Shown: positions 23,698 through 35,509, counted from the first letter of the stretch. The stretch is 64,000 nt of DNA from Ailanthus altissimus (GCA_946807835.1 OX327699.1:3775001-3839000); one strand, 5' to 3'. Notes: generated by a model from the letters alone, not told the origin. Translations and numbers: made by a program.

Positions 23698-26600
23698 ATT
23701 TATAATTATGCATCACTATTATGATGGTTGAAAACTCCAAGAAATCTTTCATACAATTGGAGACAATTCAAAAATTGGTGAACTTTTCCTTTTAAGAACA
23801 GTTGTCAAAAAGTTGTTACTAATAATGTTTAGTCGATGAAGCTTCAATTTCTCTCTTTTTGACCTCATCAATTTCAAATTAAGATGACTTGTACTATCAT
23901 AACTACTTTATATTTAATTTAATTGCCATTTTTCCATTGACATTAGTCTATTGAATTTGCCCATTTTGAGAATCAAGAAATCGCAAGAGGACATTTATAT
24001 ATTTCTCGAATTATATGAATTGCATATCTTTTATATGTTTCTCTCTCGATTTATGCTAGAAATGTCTATGCTTTCAGGAGAGGAAAAGATTGAACATTGA
24101 TTCTATAATTACTTCCGTATACAACCATTGTAACTCTATTATAGCACAATCAAGAATCAGCATTTTTAATTTGCACATTTCAAACAAGGTTGTTTACTTT
24201 AGACTACGGATTTTTTTGTAAGTTAGATGCCTTGGATACACACTTAGAAGAAAGTTTTCTGTAAGTTGCTAGATAATACATCTTGCATTAGAAATAAATT
24301 CTTGTCTTACAGGCATGGCAGCTTTATTTGCCCATTTTAATTTACCTAATTAAATTGCAAGGATTATGCTTCCGTTAACTTGCAAAACAATTGCAATGAT
24401 ACATTATGCATAACTGTTATGAAACTTGAAAACTCCAAGAAATATTTCATACAATTGGAGACAATTCAAAAATTGGTGATACTTTTCCTTTTGAGAACAT
24501 TTACAATGGTTGGTTTAATCAATGAAACTTGAATTTCTCCTTTTTTGACCTCATCAATCCAAATTAAGACGAGTTTTACTATCATAACTACTTTATACTT
24601 ATTTTAATTTCCTTTTTTTTTAACATTAGTCTATTGAATTTTGCCCATTTGGAGAACCAAGAAATCGCAAGAGGATATTTATATATTTCTCGATTTACCT
24701 AAATTGCATATCTTTTATATGCTTCTCTCTCAATTTATGCTGCAAATTTCTATACAATCATTGTAACTCTCTTAGAATAAGATCAAGAATCAGTATTTTT
24801 AATTTGCACATTTCAAAGAAGTAACATTGTTTACTCTATACTACGGAGTTTTTGTAACTTAGAAGCCTTAGATATACCATTAGAATAAGGTTTTCAATAA
24901 GTTGCTAGATAATACATCTTGCATTAGTAGCAAAACCTTTTCTAATAGGTATGGCATCTTTATTTTATCATTTTAATTTAGCTAATTAAATTATAAGGAC
25001 TGTGCTTCAGTTAACTTGCAAAACAATTGCAATGATACATTATGCATAACTGTTATGATACTTGAAAACTCCAAGAAATCTTAAAAACAATTGTTGACAA
25101 TTCAAAAATTAGTTATACCTTTCCTTTTGAAAACAATTGTCAAAAGTTGGTAGTGATAATCATTAGTTGATGAAGTTTCAATTTCTCTCTTTTTGACCTC
25201 ATCAAGTCAAATTAAGATGAGTTCTACCATCATAGCTACTTTATATTTATTTTAATTCCCCTTTTTCTATTGACATTAATCTATTGAATTTGGCTCATTT
25301 AGAGAACCAAGAAACTGCAAAAGAACTTTTATATATTTCTCTATTTACATGAATTGTATATCTTTATATTCTTTTCTCTCAATTTATGCTGCAAATTTCT
25401 ATGCTTTCTCTTAGAACGGATTTAAGAATCAGCATATTTTATTTGCACATTTGAAACAAGTGAGGTTCTTTGCTCCAGACTACAAAATTTTTATAAGTTA
25501 CAAGCATTGGATACACAATTGGAAAAAGGTTTTCTGTAAGTTGCTAGATAATACATCTTGCATTAGAAGCAAAAGCTTGTCTTATAGGTATGGAAGCTTT
25601 ATTTGCCCATTTTTATTCAGCTAATTAAATTGCAGCAACTGTGCTTCTGTTAACTTGAAAAATAATTGCAATGATACATTATGCATAATTGTTATGATAC
25701 TTGAAATCTCCAAAAATTCTTTCACACAATTATAGAGAATGCAAAAATTAGTTCCGTCTTTCTTTTTTATTACAATTGTAAAAAATGGTAATGATAATCT
25801 TTAGTCGATGAAGCTTTAATTTCTCTTTTTGACCACATCAATTCAAATTAAGATGAGTTTTACTATCAAAACTACTTTATATTCCATTTTTTTCTTAGCA
25901 TTCCTCTATTGAATTAGGATTATTTGGAGAACCAAAAAACCGCAAGAAGACTTTTATATATTTCTATATTTACATGAATTGCATATGTTTTATATTCTTC
26001 TCTCTCGATTTATGCTGCAAATTTCTATGCTTTGAGGTGAGGACAAGATTGAGTATTGATTCTGTAATTACTTCCGTCTACAACCATTGTAACTCTCTTA
26101 GAAAAGAATCAAGAATAAGCATATTTAATTTTCACATGTCAAAGAAGTAAGGTTCTTTACTCTAGACTCAGAAATTTTGTAAGTTAGAAGCCTTGAATAC
26201 ATAATTAGAACAAGGATTTCTATAAGTTGCAAGATAATACATCTTGCATTAGAAGCAAAATCTTGTCTTAAGGTATGACAACTTTATTTCTTCATTTTAA
26301 TTTAGCTAATTAAATTGTAGGGTCTGTTCTTTAGTTAATTTACAAAACAATTGCAATGATATAGTATGCATCACTATTATGATACTTGAAAACACCAAGA
26401 AATCTTTCACAAAATTGCAAACAATTCAAAAATTAGTGATACCTTTTCTTTTGAGGACAATTGTCAAAGGTTGGTAGTGATGATTTTTAGTCAATGAAGC
26501 TTACATTTCTCTCTTTTTGACCTCATCAATTCAAATTATGATGAGTTTTACTATCATAACTACTTTGTATTTATTTTAATTCCTATTTTTATGGTCACAT

Positions 26601-28470
26601 TGGTCTATTGAATTTGGCACATTTGGAGAACCAAGAAACCGCAAGAGGACTTTTATATATTTCTCTATTTACATGAATTGCATATCTTTTATACTTTTCT
26701 CTCTCAATTTATGCTGTAAATTTCTATTCTTTGAGGAGAGGACAAGATTGAGCATTAATACTGTAATTACTTCGGTTTATAACCATTGTAACTCTCTTAG
26801 CATAAAATCAAGAATAAGCATATTTAAATTTCACATGTCAAAAAAGTAAGGTTCTTTGCTATAGACTCAAAAGTTTTGTAAGTTAAAAGCCTTGGATACA
26901 CAATTAGAACAAGGTCTTCTATAAGTTGCTTGATTATACATCTTGCGTTAAAAGCAAAATCTTGTCTTATAAGTATGATAACTTTATTTCCCTATGTTAT
27001 TTTAGATAATTAAATTGTAAGGTCTATGCTTCAATTAACTTGTAAAATAATTGCAATGATACAGTATACATCACTGTTATGATACTTGAAAACTCCAAGA
27101 AATCTTTCACACAATTGCTGACAATTAAAAACTTGGTGATACCTTTCCTTTTTAGGACAGTTGGCAAAGGTTGGTAGCGATAATTTCTAGTTAATGAAGC
27201 TTTAATTTCTCTCTTTTTGACCTCATCAATTCAAATTAAGATGAGTTTTACATTCATAACTACTTTATATTTATTTTAATTCCCTACATTCTGTTCACAT
27301 TGGTCTATTGAATTTGGCCCGTTAGGAGAACTAAGAAACTACAAGAGGACGTTTATATATTTCTCGATTTACATCAATTGCATATCTTTTATATGCTTCT
27401 CTATCGGTTTATGCTATAAATTTCTTTACTTTTAGGAGATGACAAGATTGACCATTGATTCTGTAATTTATTCCATATACAACCATTGTAACTCTCATAA
27501 AACAGAATCAAGAATCAGCATTTTTAATTTGCACATGTCAAACATGAAAGGTTCTTTGCTCTAGACTACGAAATTTTGTAAGTTAGAAGCATCGGATACA
27601 TAATTAGAAGAAGTTTTTCTATAAGTTGCTAGATAATACATTTTGCATTAGAAGCAAAATCTTGTCTTATAAGTATAGCAGCTTTATTTGCCCATTTTAA
27701 TTTAGCTAATTAAATTGTAGGGACTGTGCTTCAATTAACTTGTAAAATGACTTTTATATATTTTTCGATTTAAGTGAATTGTGTACCTTTTATATGCTTC
27801 TCCCTTTATTTATGTTGCAAATTTCTATGTTTGCAGACGAGGACAAGATTGAGCATTGATTCTGTAAATACATTCGTATACAACCATTATAACACTCTTA
27901 GAATAGAATCAAGAATCAATATTTTAATTTGCACATTTAAAATGGGTAAGGTGGTTTACTCTAGACTATAAAACTTTTGTAAGTTAGAAGCCTTGGATAC
28001 ATAATTAAAAGAAGGTTTTCTATAAATTGCTAGATACTACATTTTGCGTTAGAAGCAAAATAATTTCTTATAGATATAGCAGCTTTATTTACCCATTTTA
28101 ATTTAGCTAATTAAATTGTAGGGATTGTGCTTCAATTAACTTATAAAATGACTTTTATATATTTTTCGATTTAAGTGAATTGTGTACCTTTTATATGCTT
28201 CTCCCTTTATTTATACTACAAATTTCTATGTTTGCAGACGAGGACAAAATTGAGCATTGATTCTGTAAATACATTCATATACAACCATTATAACACTCTT
28301 AAAACAAAATCAAGAATCAATATTTTAATTTACACATTTAAAATGGGTAAGGTGATTTACTCTAGACTATAAAACTTTTGTAAGTTAGAAGCCTTGCACT
28401 GTGATTCTTTTTTTTTCTTGACCATCTCTAATAACTCATAGCAGATCTTTATATGCAATTGTAATTGCAG

Positions 28471-28620
28471 AATTTGAAGTCAGCAATATCTGACACTGGC
28501 GACACCATGCTTCCTGAACACTTGCTTCTTGTTGCAAACACTCTGTCAGCTACAGAAGAGTTTGTCGGTTTAAATGCAGAAGGCATAGCACAACAAAGGG
28601 AACATGCATCTGTTAGTTCC
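28471..28620 (+). pseudogene. Exon fragment of RNA polymerase IV largest subunit (NRPD1-like)
   Basis: After a good acceptor ('gtaattgcag', 28461-28470) an open segment of 50 codons reads 'LPEHLLLVANTLSATEEFVG' then 'LNAEGIAQQREHASVSS'. This matches the conserved C-terminal region of plant NRPD1 (Pol IV largest subunit), where the family normally continues SSPF..ACFSNPG. Here the match stops at 'agttcc' and runs into 'tgtgcccctttattttttt', so the exon is cut short. Fragments 'NPGA' and 'DVLAWE' near 28732-28775 may be a broken continuation. It sits directly after the array at 19213-28390, whose exon segments belong upstream in the same gene family. It is a pseudogene fragment; I see no promoter, start or domain needed for catalysis. 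Confidence 0.7.
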
Positions 28621-28679
28621 TGTGCCCCTTTATTTTTTTTTTTTTTGGATACCTTGATTATCATATTAAATAAGGTTTA

Positions 28680-30349
28680 ATTGATGTTTTAGTTTCCGAC
28701 GATGCATCAAGTTTCCGACGATGTTACAGAATCCTGGCGCTAGCTCAAGAGGATTATAGATGTTTTAGCATGGGAAAGGTTGATGGAAAGTTATCGTTAT
28801 AATATTTGAAGTGAAATAAAAAAAAAAAAAAAATTTAATTTTTATTTTTATTAGATAAAAATATTTTTTATTTAAGTATCTTATAAATATATAAATTTGA
28901 TATTAAAAAAAATAAAATTAATAAGAATATACTTTGAATTTACGTCGAATTTTTTTTTATCAAAAGATTTTAAATCAAACCTCTTATTCTACAGTAATAA
29001 GAAGAGTGAGTTTCGAATTTTTTCTTATCTAAAGAAGAATACATATCCTACGTTTTTATCACGTATATCTTTTGTATTTTTATTTAAACTAACCTTCTTA
29101 TTTTAAAATATTAATTTAATTAATAATATTTACTAATTAAATTATTATCTCATAAAAAGAGATTTAATTCATGTAAACCACATAAAGTCCCACTCTTTGT
29201 GGTTAACATATAATACATAACACTTGAGCATTATTAGCCTTTTAATAAAAAAAATTAAAATTAAAATTAAAATCTTTTTAATAATTTCAAAAATTATCTT
29301 TAAGATTTTATTTATTTAATTTTTTAAATTAAATATTTAATTATATTTAGATAAGATCTTATCTATATTAATTCATTCTTAATTAATTAATTTTATCCAA
29401 ATTTAAAATATACGTATTTAAAAACGATTTTCTGGACACAAACAATTTGTGTAATAATACAATCCTTTTTAATTGTTTACTGTAATAATAAAAAAGATGG
29501 TATTGGAGACCTATAGACCTACAATTTCAAGCTCTAATAAATAAGGTTTAATTAATTAATTCAATTTATTAATTTCAGTGTTATTCTACTAAAAATCTGG
29601 AATTGCACTCTTGAAATTATAGATATAATTTACTCAGAAAACTTAGAGCAGTCTATTGATTTAATCACTACATGCAATTTAACCCTCCATAGATGGTTCA
29701 TAATTAGAGCTAGATCAATTACCGTTTTACCTCTTTAATTATTTATTTATCCTTAAGTACCATTAATTCACCAGTGAATAATTAATTTGTAATATTATTA
29801 CAAATTGAGCGCTCTAACCGCTCAGTTCTAGAACTAACCCTTAAGAGAACCTTCTTTCTAACTTCTATTAGGAATAAATGAATTCTATATCTATAAATTA
29901 TATTCTCAACCGTTTATCTCACTATACCACTAAAATACAAGTTTCTAGTATGTTCTTTACACAAACTGTAACGAGTATTTCAAATGACATAATGACACAA
30001 ACATGAGTTTATGATCACTTAGGATTAAAGTTAATTTGCATATGATCATTGGTTGATGTTATTTGAATTCTTAATTAACAACTGTATTTTACATAAGAAT
30101 TCAAACTACATCTAGTCAGTCCTATATAATCATATTATATATAGTATCTCCACCATAATGTCACTACATTAGTGATTTGGATAAGATCACTATATTTTAA
30201 ATGTCTGTGGACCGCACTACTAATATTTACTTAAAGATCCCAAACTTTAATTAATTTATTATAGACTTTTCTGTTTATTATCTATAACTTTAATCCTCTT
30301 GTATATAACAATTATATACTAAAGTGTTAAAAAAATTGGGATTCAACAA
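28680..30349 (-). mobile_element. LTR-retrotransposon LTR sequence on the minus strand
   Basis: Read on the minus strand the segment starts TGTTGAATCCCAATTTT at about 30347, a typical LTR start. It continues through AT-rich U3-like DNA with 'tggtggagatactatata' and 'gagataaacggttgag' blocks to about 28800. No gag-pol is seen. A T-tract and an A-tract lie at 28625 and 28818. The far end is not defined. Confidence 0.4.
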
Positions 30350-31213
30350 TCTTGGTTGGATAAGAATTAAGATGAATACTAAAGTGGAGAGTCACAAGAA
30401 GTCTAGAACGTGTGGGACACGTATGGAGAAGTCTAGGATAAGTGGGACACGAATGGGGAAGTGAAACGGGACTCAAAGACGCAAAGGAAGCGAAAAAAAT
30501 GCAAGTTGAGCCACTAGGACTGAGCGCCTCGGCGCCCATGGCTGAGCGCTGCAGCGCCCAGGACAGCAACCCAGCGCCGCAGCGTTAGGTCCTCAGCGCT
30601 GTGGCGATGGGCGCGATAATGCCCAGCTCTGCGACACTCAGAGACGAGCGTCGCGGTGACAAACGCACCAAAAGTTTATTTTCCATCCGAATTTTGAGTT
30701 TTGAGAAGTTTTAGACTTCCAAAACAAGTAGACTCTTACTCTAATAAAGAATAGAGTTAGTAGGCACGAAATACACTCTATATAAACACTTGTAAACCCT
30801 TTAGTTGAGATTAACTATTAAGAGAGACTCCAAGAGAGGGAAAGAACTGGGTAGACACTAAGTGCTTGTGTGCGCTAGAGTGGAACCGTCGTTTGGGTGA
30901 TCATTGTTCATGGTAGAGTAAGGGTTTACTAAACGTTAATTTCTTTTGAGAGTTCTTTATTGGATTTTCTTTGTAAAATCTCTAAGGAGTTAATAAAAGA
31001 GGTTAGGATCCTTGTATCAATCGTAGACGTAGGCAAATGGCCGAACTATATACGATTGTGTTGTACTCTTTTATATTCTACTTTGGATTCTTGTTATTTT
31101 TGCTTGATTAACAGGTTATCCGCTGCGCAAAGAGGTTAGGGTTCTAGGTTGAACTTGAAGTTCTTCGCTTCAACATAACCTCAAGATATAGAAGAGTGTT
31201 TCCTCCCTCAACA
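30350..31213 (+). mobile_element. Copia LTR
   Basis: It ends 'cctccctcaaca' at 31213, directly before a primer site. A TATA box 'ctctatataaac' is at 30777. The U3 region at 30510-30660 holds repeated 'agcgcctcggcgccc'-like GC motifs. The 5' boundary is uncertain by some tens of bases because it abuts the minus-strand LTR. Confidence 0.6.
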
Positions 31214-31216
31214 AAC

Positions 31217-31228
31217 TGGTATCAAAGC
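31217..31228 (+). promoter_or_regulatory. Copia primer-binding site
   Basis: TGGTATCAAAGC lies a few bases after the LTR end. It is a one-base variant of the common tRNA-Met primer site of plant Copia elements, and it fixes the plus orientation of this element. Confidence 0.75.
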
Positions 31229-31269
31229 TAAAGGTTTGATAACACACACTTGGGGTATTTAAACCGTGG

Positions 31270-31690
31270 CTGCAATCAAGTAAGAATTAGAGAAGTTCAA
31301 TGGGATGAATGACTTCAATCTTTGGAGAAAGAAGGTTAGAATTCTACTAGTGAAGGAAGGGCTAGACTCAGCTTTAGAGGAAGCTAGCTCCTCAACTAGC
31401 CCTCAACTAGCGATGAGACGACAACCTCAAAGTCTGGGCAGAAAGATTAGGACACAATTCAGAAAAAGACTCACAACACTTTATTCTTGGCGTTGAGCGA
31501 CAAAGTATTAAGGGAAGTTGGTAATGAAGAAATCGTTTTTGGGCTATAGAAGAGACTCGAGGCATTGTACATGAAGAAGTCTCTTGCAAATAGATTTTTT
31601 GTGAAAAATAAACTATATCAGCTAACAATGCACGAGGAAACTTTATTGAGAACCCATATTGATGAGTTTAACAAAATCATCATAATAAAT
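31270..31690 (+). pseudogene. Truncated Copia gag
   Basis: The translated frames give 'KFNGMNDFNLWRKKVRILLV' then 'KEGLDSALEEAS', the N-terminal gag signature of Copia elements (F.G.N..LW...M..LL...L..AL). After a frame change comes 'LSLSDKVLREVGNEEIVFG', then 'LYMKKSLANRFFVKNKL' and 'THIDEFNKI'. These are all in the normal gag order and cover roughly the first 130 residues. A stop precedes the start, and frameshifts occur near 31480-31560. The similarity ends at ~31690 in AT-rich DNA. Zinc knuckle, protease, integrase and RT are missing, so the element is a 5' fragment. Confidence 0.8.
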
Positions 31691-32640
31691 AAATTCAAAT
31701 AATTATTAAAATCTAAAAATAACAAAATATGAAATAAAATAAAATTTAATATATAAAATTAAAACTAATAAAATAATAAATATTAATGACAGAAAAATTA
31801 AAATATTGACTAAATTAAACAATTTAAGCACATTTTTTATATTTACAATTAAATAAAAATTAAATAAACTAACTAAATAAATTTTTTAAATTTTTTTAAA
31901 AAAAGCCAAGTGGCACCATGCGTGTGTATGTTGCGTCACCAAAGCGCGTGCGACGCGTGGTTTCATGAGTCACGTACGTGAACAAAACATCATAAATTTA
32001 AACATTTCAATAACTATAATACAAAAAGAACACAAAAGCACAACAAAATTAAATTTATAATAAAAATTTACTAATTTTTTTTTATATAATTTTATAATAG
32101 GTTGATTTACTTCAATTCTTTAAAATATTATGACTTTAAAGTTGATTTACAAATTTTTAAATAAAATATTATAATGACAGAGAAAATGAGAGAATTTTAG
32201 AGAGTTTGAGTTTTGAACAAAATTTTAAAAAGGGGTAAATGGGCATATTTTTTGTTCTTTAGTTAATATATTTTAATAATTATGACTGAGGTCAAAATTT
32301 ACTTAGCATCCTTTTGGGGGGGGGGGGGGTGGGGGGGGGGTTCAAAAAGGCAAATTTTCCGGTAACCTTTTTTTTCTAAGTGAAAACGTGGTTTTTTATT
32401 ATTAAAAGTGTAGTGAAATGATCACAGTCCCTGTAACACACAAACGTGTCTATAAAAAGAGAACAGTAAGTGTAAAGCCAAAAGTTAATCCTAATGCACT
32501 TAATGTTCTCATCTCATTTTGTAATATAAAAATATTAATATGATGATTTGATATAAAGATCTGGAATGACGTAGACAACTTTTATTTTGTATTTTTTTTT
32601 TTATCTTCTTGATTCTATGAATTCTTTTTATAAATTAGAA
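31691..32640. other. AT-rich intergenic DNA with a GC patch and a G-run
   Basis: Mostly A/T simple sequence. A GC-rich patch at 31905-31980 ('gcgcgtgcgacgcgtgg') resembles the centre of the foldback at 32894 and may be another MITE core. A G14-T-G10 run lies at 32316-32340. No gene is seen. Confidence 0.5.
32316..32340 (+). repeat. G14-T-G10 homopolymer tract
   Basis: Fourteen G, one T and ten G in a row. The tract can form a G-quadruplex on the plus strand. Exact length may be unreliable because sequencing through such runs is error-prone. Confidence 0.85.
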
Positions 32641-33154
32641 AATTTTAATAAGTGACCAAAATTTTAAATATAAAATTTTGTTTGACTACATCAAATTTTT
32701 TATATTTTAATGATTAAATATATATAATTTTTTTTGCTTTTGCTCTTATTTATGTAATTTACATATAAAATATTTTAATTTTTAATTTTTAATTTTTAAA
32801 ATTTTTTATTTTAAATTAAAATTTTTGAATTAATCAAATAATTTTTATTTTATTTTATATTTTTTTTATAAATTAAATAAAATATTAAAAAAAGTGCACT
32901 GTAGCACACTGCGCGTGCAGTGTACTGTGCACATAAAATAAAAATGATTTGATTAATTAAAAAACTTAAATTTAGAAAATTAAAAATTAAAAATTTAAAG
33001 ATAAAATATTTTATATGTAAATTACACAAATAAAGGTAAAAGTGGAAAAAAAATACACGTGTTTGATTATTAAAATATAAAAAATTTGACTATGGTAAAA
33101 AAAAAAAATTATATTTAAATTTTTGATCAATTGAGAAATTTCCCTATTAAAATT
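32641..33154. mobile_element. Foldback MITE
   Basis: Left arm features 'tttgactacatcaaatttt' and 'tgtaatttacatataaaata' recur as reverse complements in the right arm ('aaaatttgactatgg', 'tattttatatgtaaattaca'). The arms of ~230 bp meet at a GC-rich near-palindrome at 32894-32932 (GTGCACTGTAGCACAC / GTGCAGTGTACTGTGCAC). No coding capacity. The ends are approximate, and no clear target duplication was identified. Confidence 0.7.
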
Positions 33155-33437
33155 TATGTGGCAAAAACTTAAAGGCCAATGCATACTTTGTATTTTGTTT
33201 CAAGAAATGAATAATGAAACATAAGCCTCTTGTTATTAATTCGGGTGATTTTAGTTTACATAAAAATTTGTTAGCAAAAATTTATAATATATATTTACTT
33301 AATGGTTACAATTAAGTAAATTATAAATATATATAAAACAAAATTTTAACTATTTATTTTTGAGATGTTAAGATAATAAAATAGCAATTGATGATTTATT
33401 AAAAAAAAGTAAGTTTATATAATAAGGTTATAATAGG

Positions 33438-35509
33438 TGTTGACTCCAAAATTTAGTAACCTGAGAGTCAACAAATTAAATTTATTTCTCTAAAGAAATT
33501 TAACTTAGACGACAAGGATGTGATCGGAAAACTGGATCAATGAGAATGCTTCTTCTCTTACAAATAGGGCCTCTGACGAGGATTTTACAATTAAAGAAGA
33601 TGTGATGCCCAATTGGAGGTTTTTTTCAGTGTTGGCACTCTGATGATTAAGTTAGCAAAGGCCCAAAAAGAAGAGGAGAAGCGCTCTATATGACAATCTT
33701 GTAGATACAGTGTGATCTTAAGCAATCTCTCTAGGATTATAATCTATATAATCCCCCTAGTGCTATGTTCCTTCCATATTTAAAGGTGAGGGTGTACTCA
33801 TATCTCTCTAAGTCTTTTTAATGTGGATGTCTTTGTGGACGTTTTCTTCTTAGATTATGCTGTTAAAGTTTTTTTGAAATTGTACTCGATCTTATTTGCT
33901 GCTAGTAGGATTTACTTTTTGTTTTTAAGATTATTCACTTATTTCAGAGATTTTTTCTTGATAAGCATTGCTTTTATCACAGCTCTATACATCTCTTATA
34001 AGTTAAGTCATTTTTAAGAATTTATATTGATTGTTTGAAGCAGTTTTTTTTTTATCTTCTCGTACTTGATATGAGCAGAGGTTATCTCTTTACATTTAGG
34101 GCTTGGTTAAACAGGATAGTCAATGTTCAACTTGTTGTTTTGTTAGACCTTATGAGTGGTGAATTTGACCAAGTAGGGTAGTCAGGCTTTGACCATTGCT
34201 CTAACTAGTTCAAAGAAATAGTAGTTATCCTTTAGAAGATTGACAGAACATAGTAGCTAGATTTTGATCATTAGTTTGACCAGTTTGAAGGGTGTGGATT
34301 TAGTCTTTTCTCCTATAGGAGTCTAACTGAATAGGATAGTTGGGCTACTTCAACTATTATTCTGACTAGCTCAGAAAAGGTACCACGGTTTGAAGATGTT
34401 TATAGGTCGACACTTTTTTTTTTGGGTCTTATGTGTTTGAGGTCCTCTTTAGACTCTTTTGGTTTAAGATTATTAGTCCTTATAGGCCAAAGATATGGAT
34501 GGCAAAAAAGCCTAAATCCGAATTCGAATAAGGAAAAACCAGGAGCCCGCCCTGGCTCGAAAAAATTCAGATATTTTTTTAGATTTGAATTTTTTGAGAA
34601 ATACATATCCGAGCCAAATCCCCTTTTTTATTTTAAAAAATCCTAAATTAATTCCTAGTCTTTAATATATATATATATATATTTATATATAAATCTAACA
34701 ATTGCTTTTACAAAATAAATGCCCCAAAAGTTTAAATTTAACCTATTAAAAAAAAGTTGTAACAATGATAAAAAAAAATACATATTAAACTATAAATATA
34801 AATTATACGTGTCACTTATACAAATTTTACATATTAAACTTTAAGTACAAATTATACAATACAAACTATAAATACAAATCTAACAATTGTTTTATAAAAT
34901 AAATATCACAAAAGTTTAAATTTTACTAAAATAATAAAAACAATTGGAAAAAAAAATTCGGGGCTTAACCCGGATCTGGCTCGGCCTGAAAAAAATTTGG
35001 GCTAAACCCAAATTTTAAATACATAAAAAAATTCAAATCCGAATTCGAGTTGAGCAAAGCCTAAATTCGGATCCAAAGTTTGTCAACCCTACCTAAAAGA
35101 CCTTGAGCCTTGTTTGTCGAAATCTATGGGAGAACAATGGTCCCTTAGTTTTTAGTGTTAATTTGTTTAACACTAGAAATTCTATAAATAGTATTTCTAG
35201 ATTGAGTGTTTTGTATTCAACTAACGTTCTCAATTCTTTGGTTTTGTTGTCATTACTTTCTCTTGATTTATTCTTTTTTTTTGAGTTTTTATTAATTTAA
35301 TTATCAAAGTGTCTGTACCAAAAAAATCTCTAATGCGGCTTTGTATCTCCTTTTGTTGCAGAATCGTCATCAAACACCTTATTTATAAGAGAAGAAGTGT
35401 TCTCATTGGTCTAGTTTTTCGATCGTATACTTGTCATCCAAAGTCAAGCTTCTCTAAAGAAACAAATCCAATTTATTGATTCTTGGATTATCAAATCTTG
35501 AGATCAATA
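33438..35509. mobile_element. ~2.07-kb terminal-inverted-repeat DNA transposon, non-autonomous
   Basis: The left end begins 'tgttgactccaaaatttag'. The right end reverse-complemented begins 'tattgatctcaagatttg'. Similarity between ends extends ~130-150 bp, including 'gatcggaaaactgg' / 'gatcgaaaaactag' and 'cttcttctcttacaaata' / 'cttcttctcttataaata'. Each terminus also contains its own small hairpin (TGTTGACTC..GAGTCAACA on the left; TATTGAT..ATCAATA on the right). No transposase is recognisable. The superfamily is not identified: the ends do not show CACTA, and no clean target duplication is seen. Confidence 0.65.
34494..35091. mobile_element. hAT-like MITE nested in the 33438-35509 element
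   Basis: The left end is TATGGATGGCAAAAAAGCC. The right end reverse-complemented is TAGGGTTGACAAACTTTGG. Subterminal copies of 'ctaaatccgaattcga' occur in inverted order near both ends. The TAGGGNTGRCAAA type of end is known from plant hAT elements. Flanks GCCAAAGA and CCTAAAAG are only roughly alike. An AT microsatellite lies at 34663-34682. Confidence 0.55.

Larger units (their letters stand above)
19213..28390 (+). pseudogene. Tandem array of ~12-13 copies of a ~690-bp NRPD1-like exon-intron block
   Basis: Units start with 'gacctcatcaattcaaat' at about 19213, 19887, 20582, 21281, 23183, 23860, 24547, 25195, 25831, 26518 and 27219. Two shorter units of 401-bp period begin at 27748 and 28149. 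Each full unit holds two exon-like segments. Segment A, after 'gctttcag', reads 'RLSIDSVITSVYNHCNSLRT' and ends at a 'gtaagg' donor. Segment B, after 'aattaaattgcag', reads 'CITVMILENSKKSFIQLETI' then 'VIPFLLRTVVKG'. The A-B splice phase is consistent (two bases plus one). Segment B resembles the largest subunit of plant RNA polymerase IV/V, and the array ends next to an NRPD1-like exon. Units differ by substitutions and small deletions (A is partly lost in copies at 24547 and 25195). No unit forms a complete gene. Confidence 0.65.

Noticed and set aside
19213..28390. Regular spacing suggesting a CRISPR-like or satellite array
   Set aside because: Units of ~690 bp contain splice-site-bordered coding-like segments and no short repeats separated by unique spacers; this is a plant nuclear locus.
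19213..28620. A working NRPD1 gene
   Set aside because: No catalytic-domain exons, exon segments repeated a dozen times, truncated final exon and interrupting insertions; only a pseudogene array can be supported.
34400..34646. Overlapping 68- and 74-codon frames on both strands
   Set aside because: They lie at the edge of the nested hAT-like MITE; the similarity of both strands comes from its inverted repeats.
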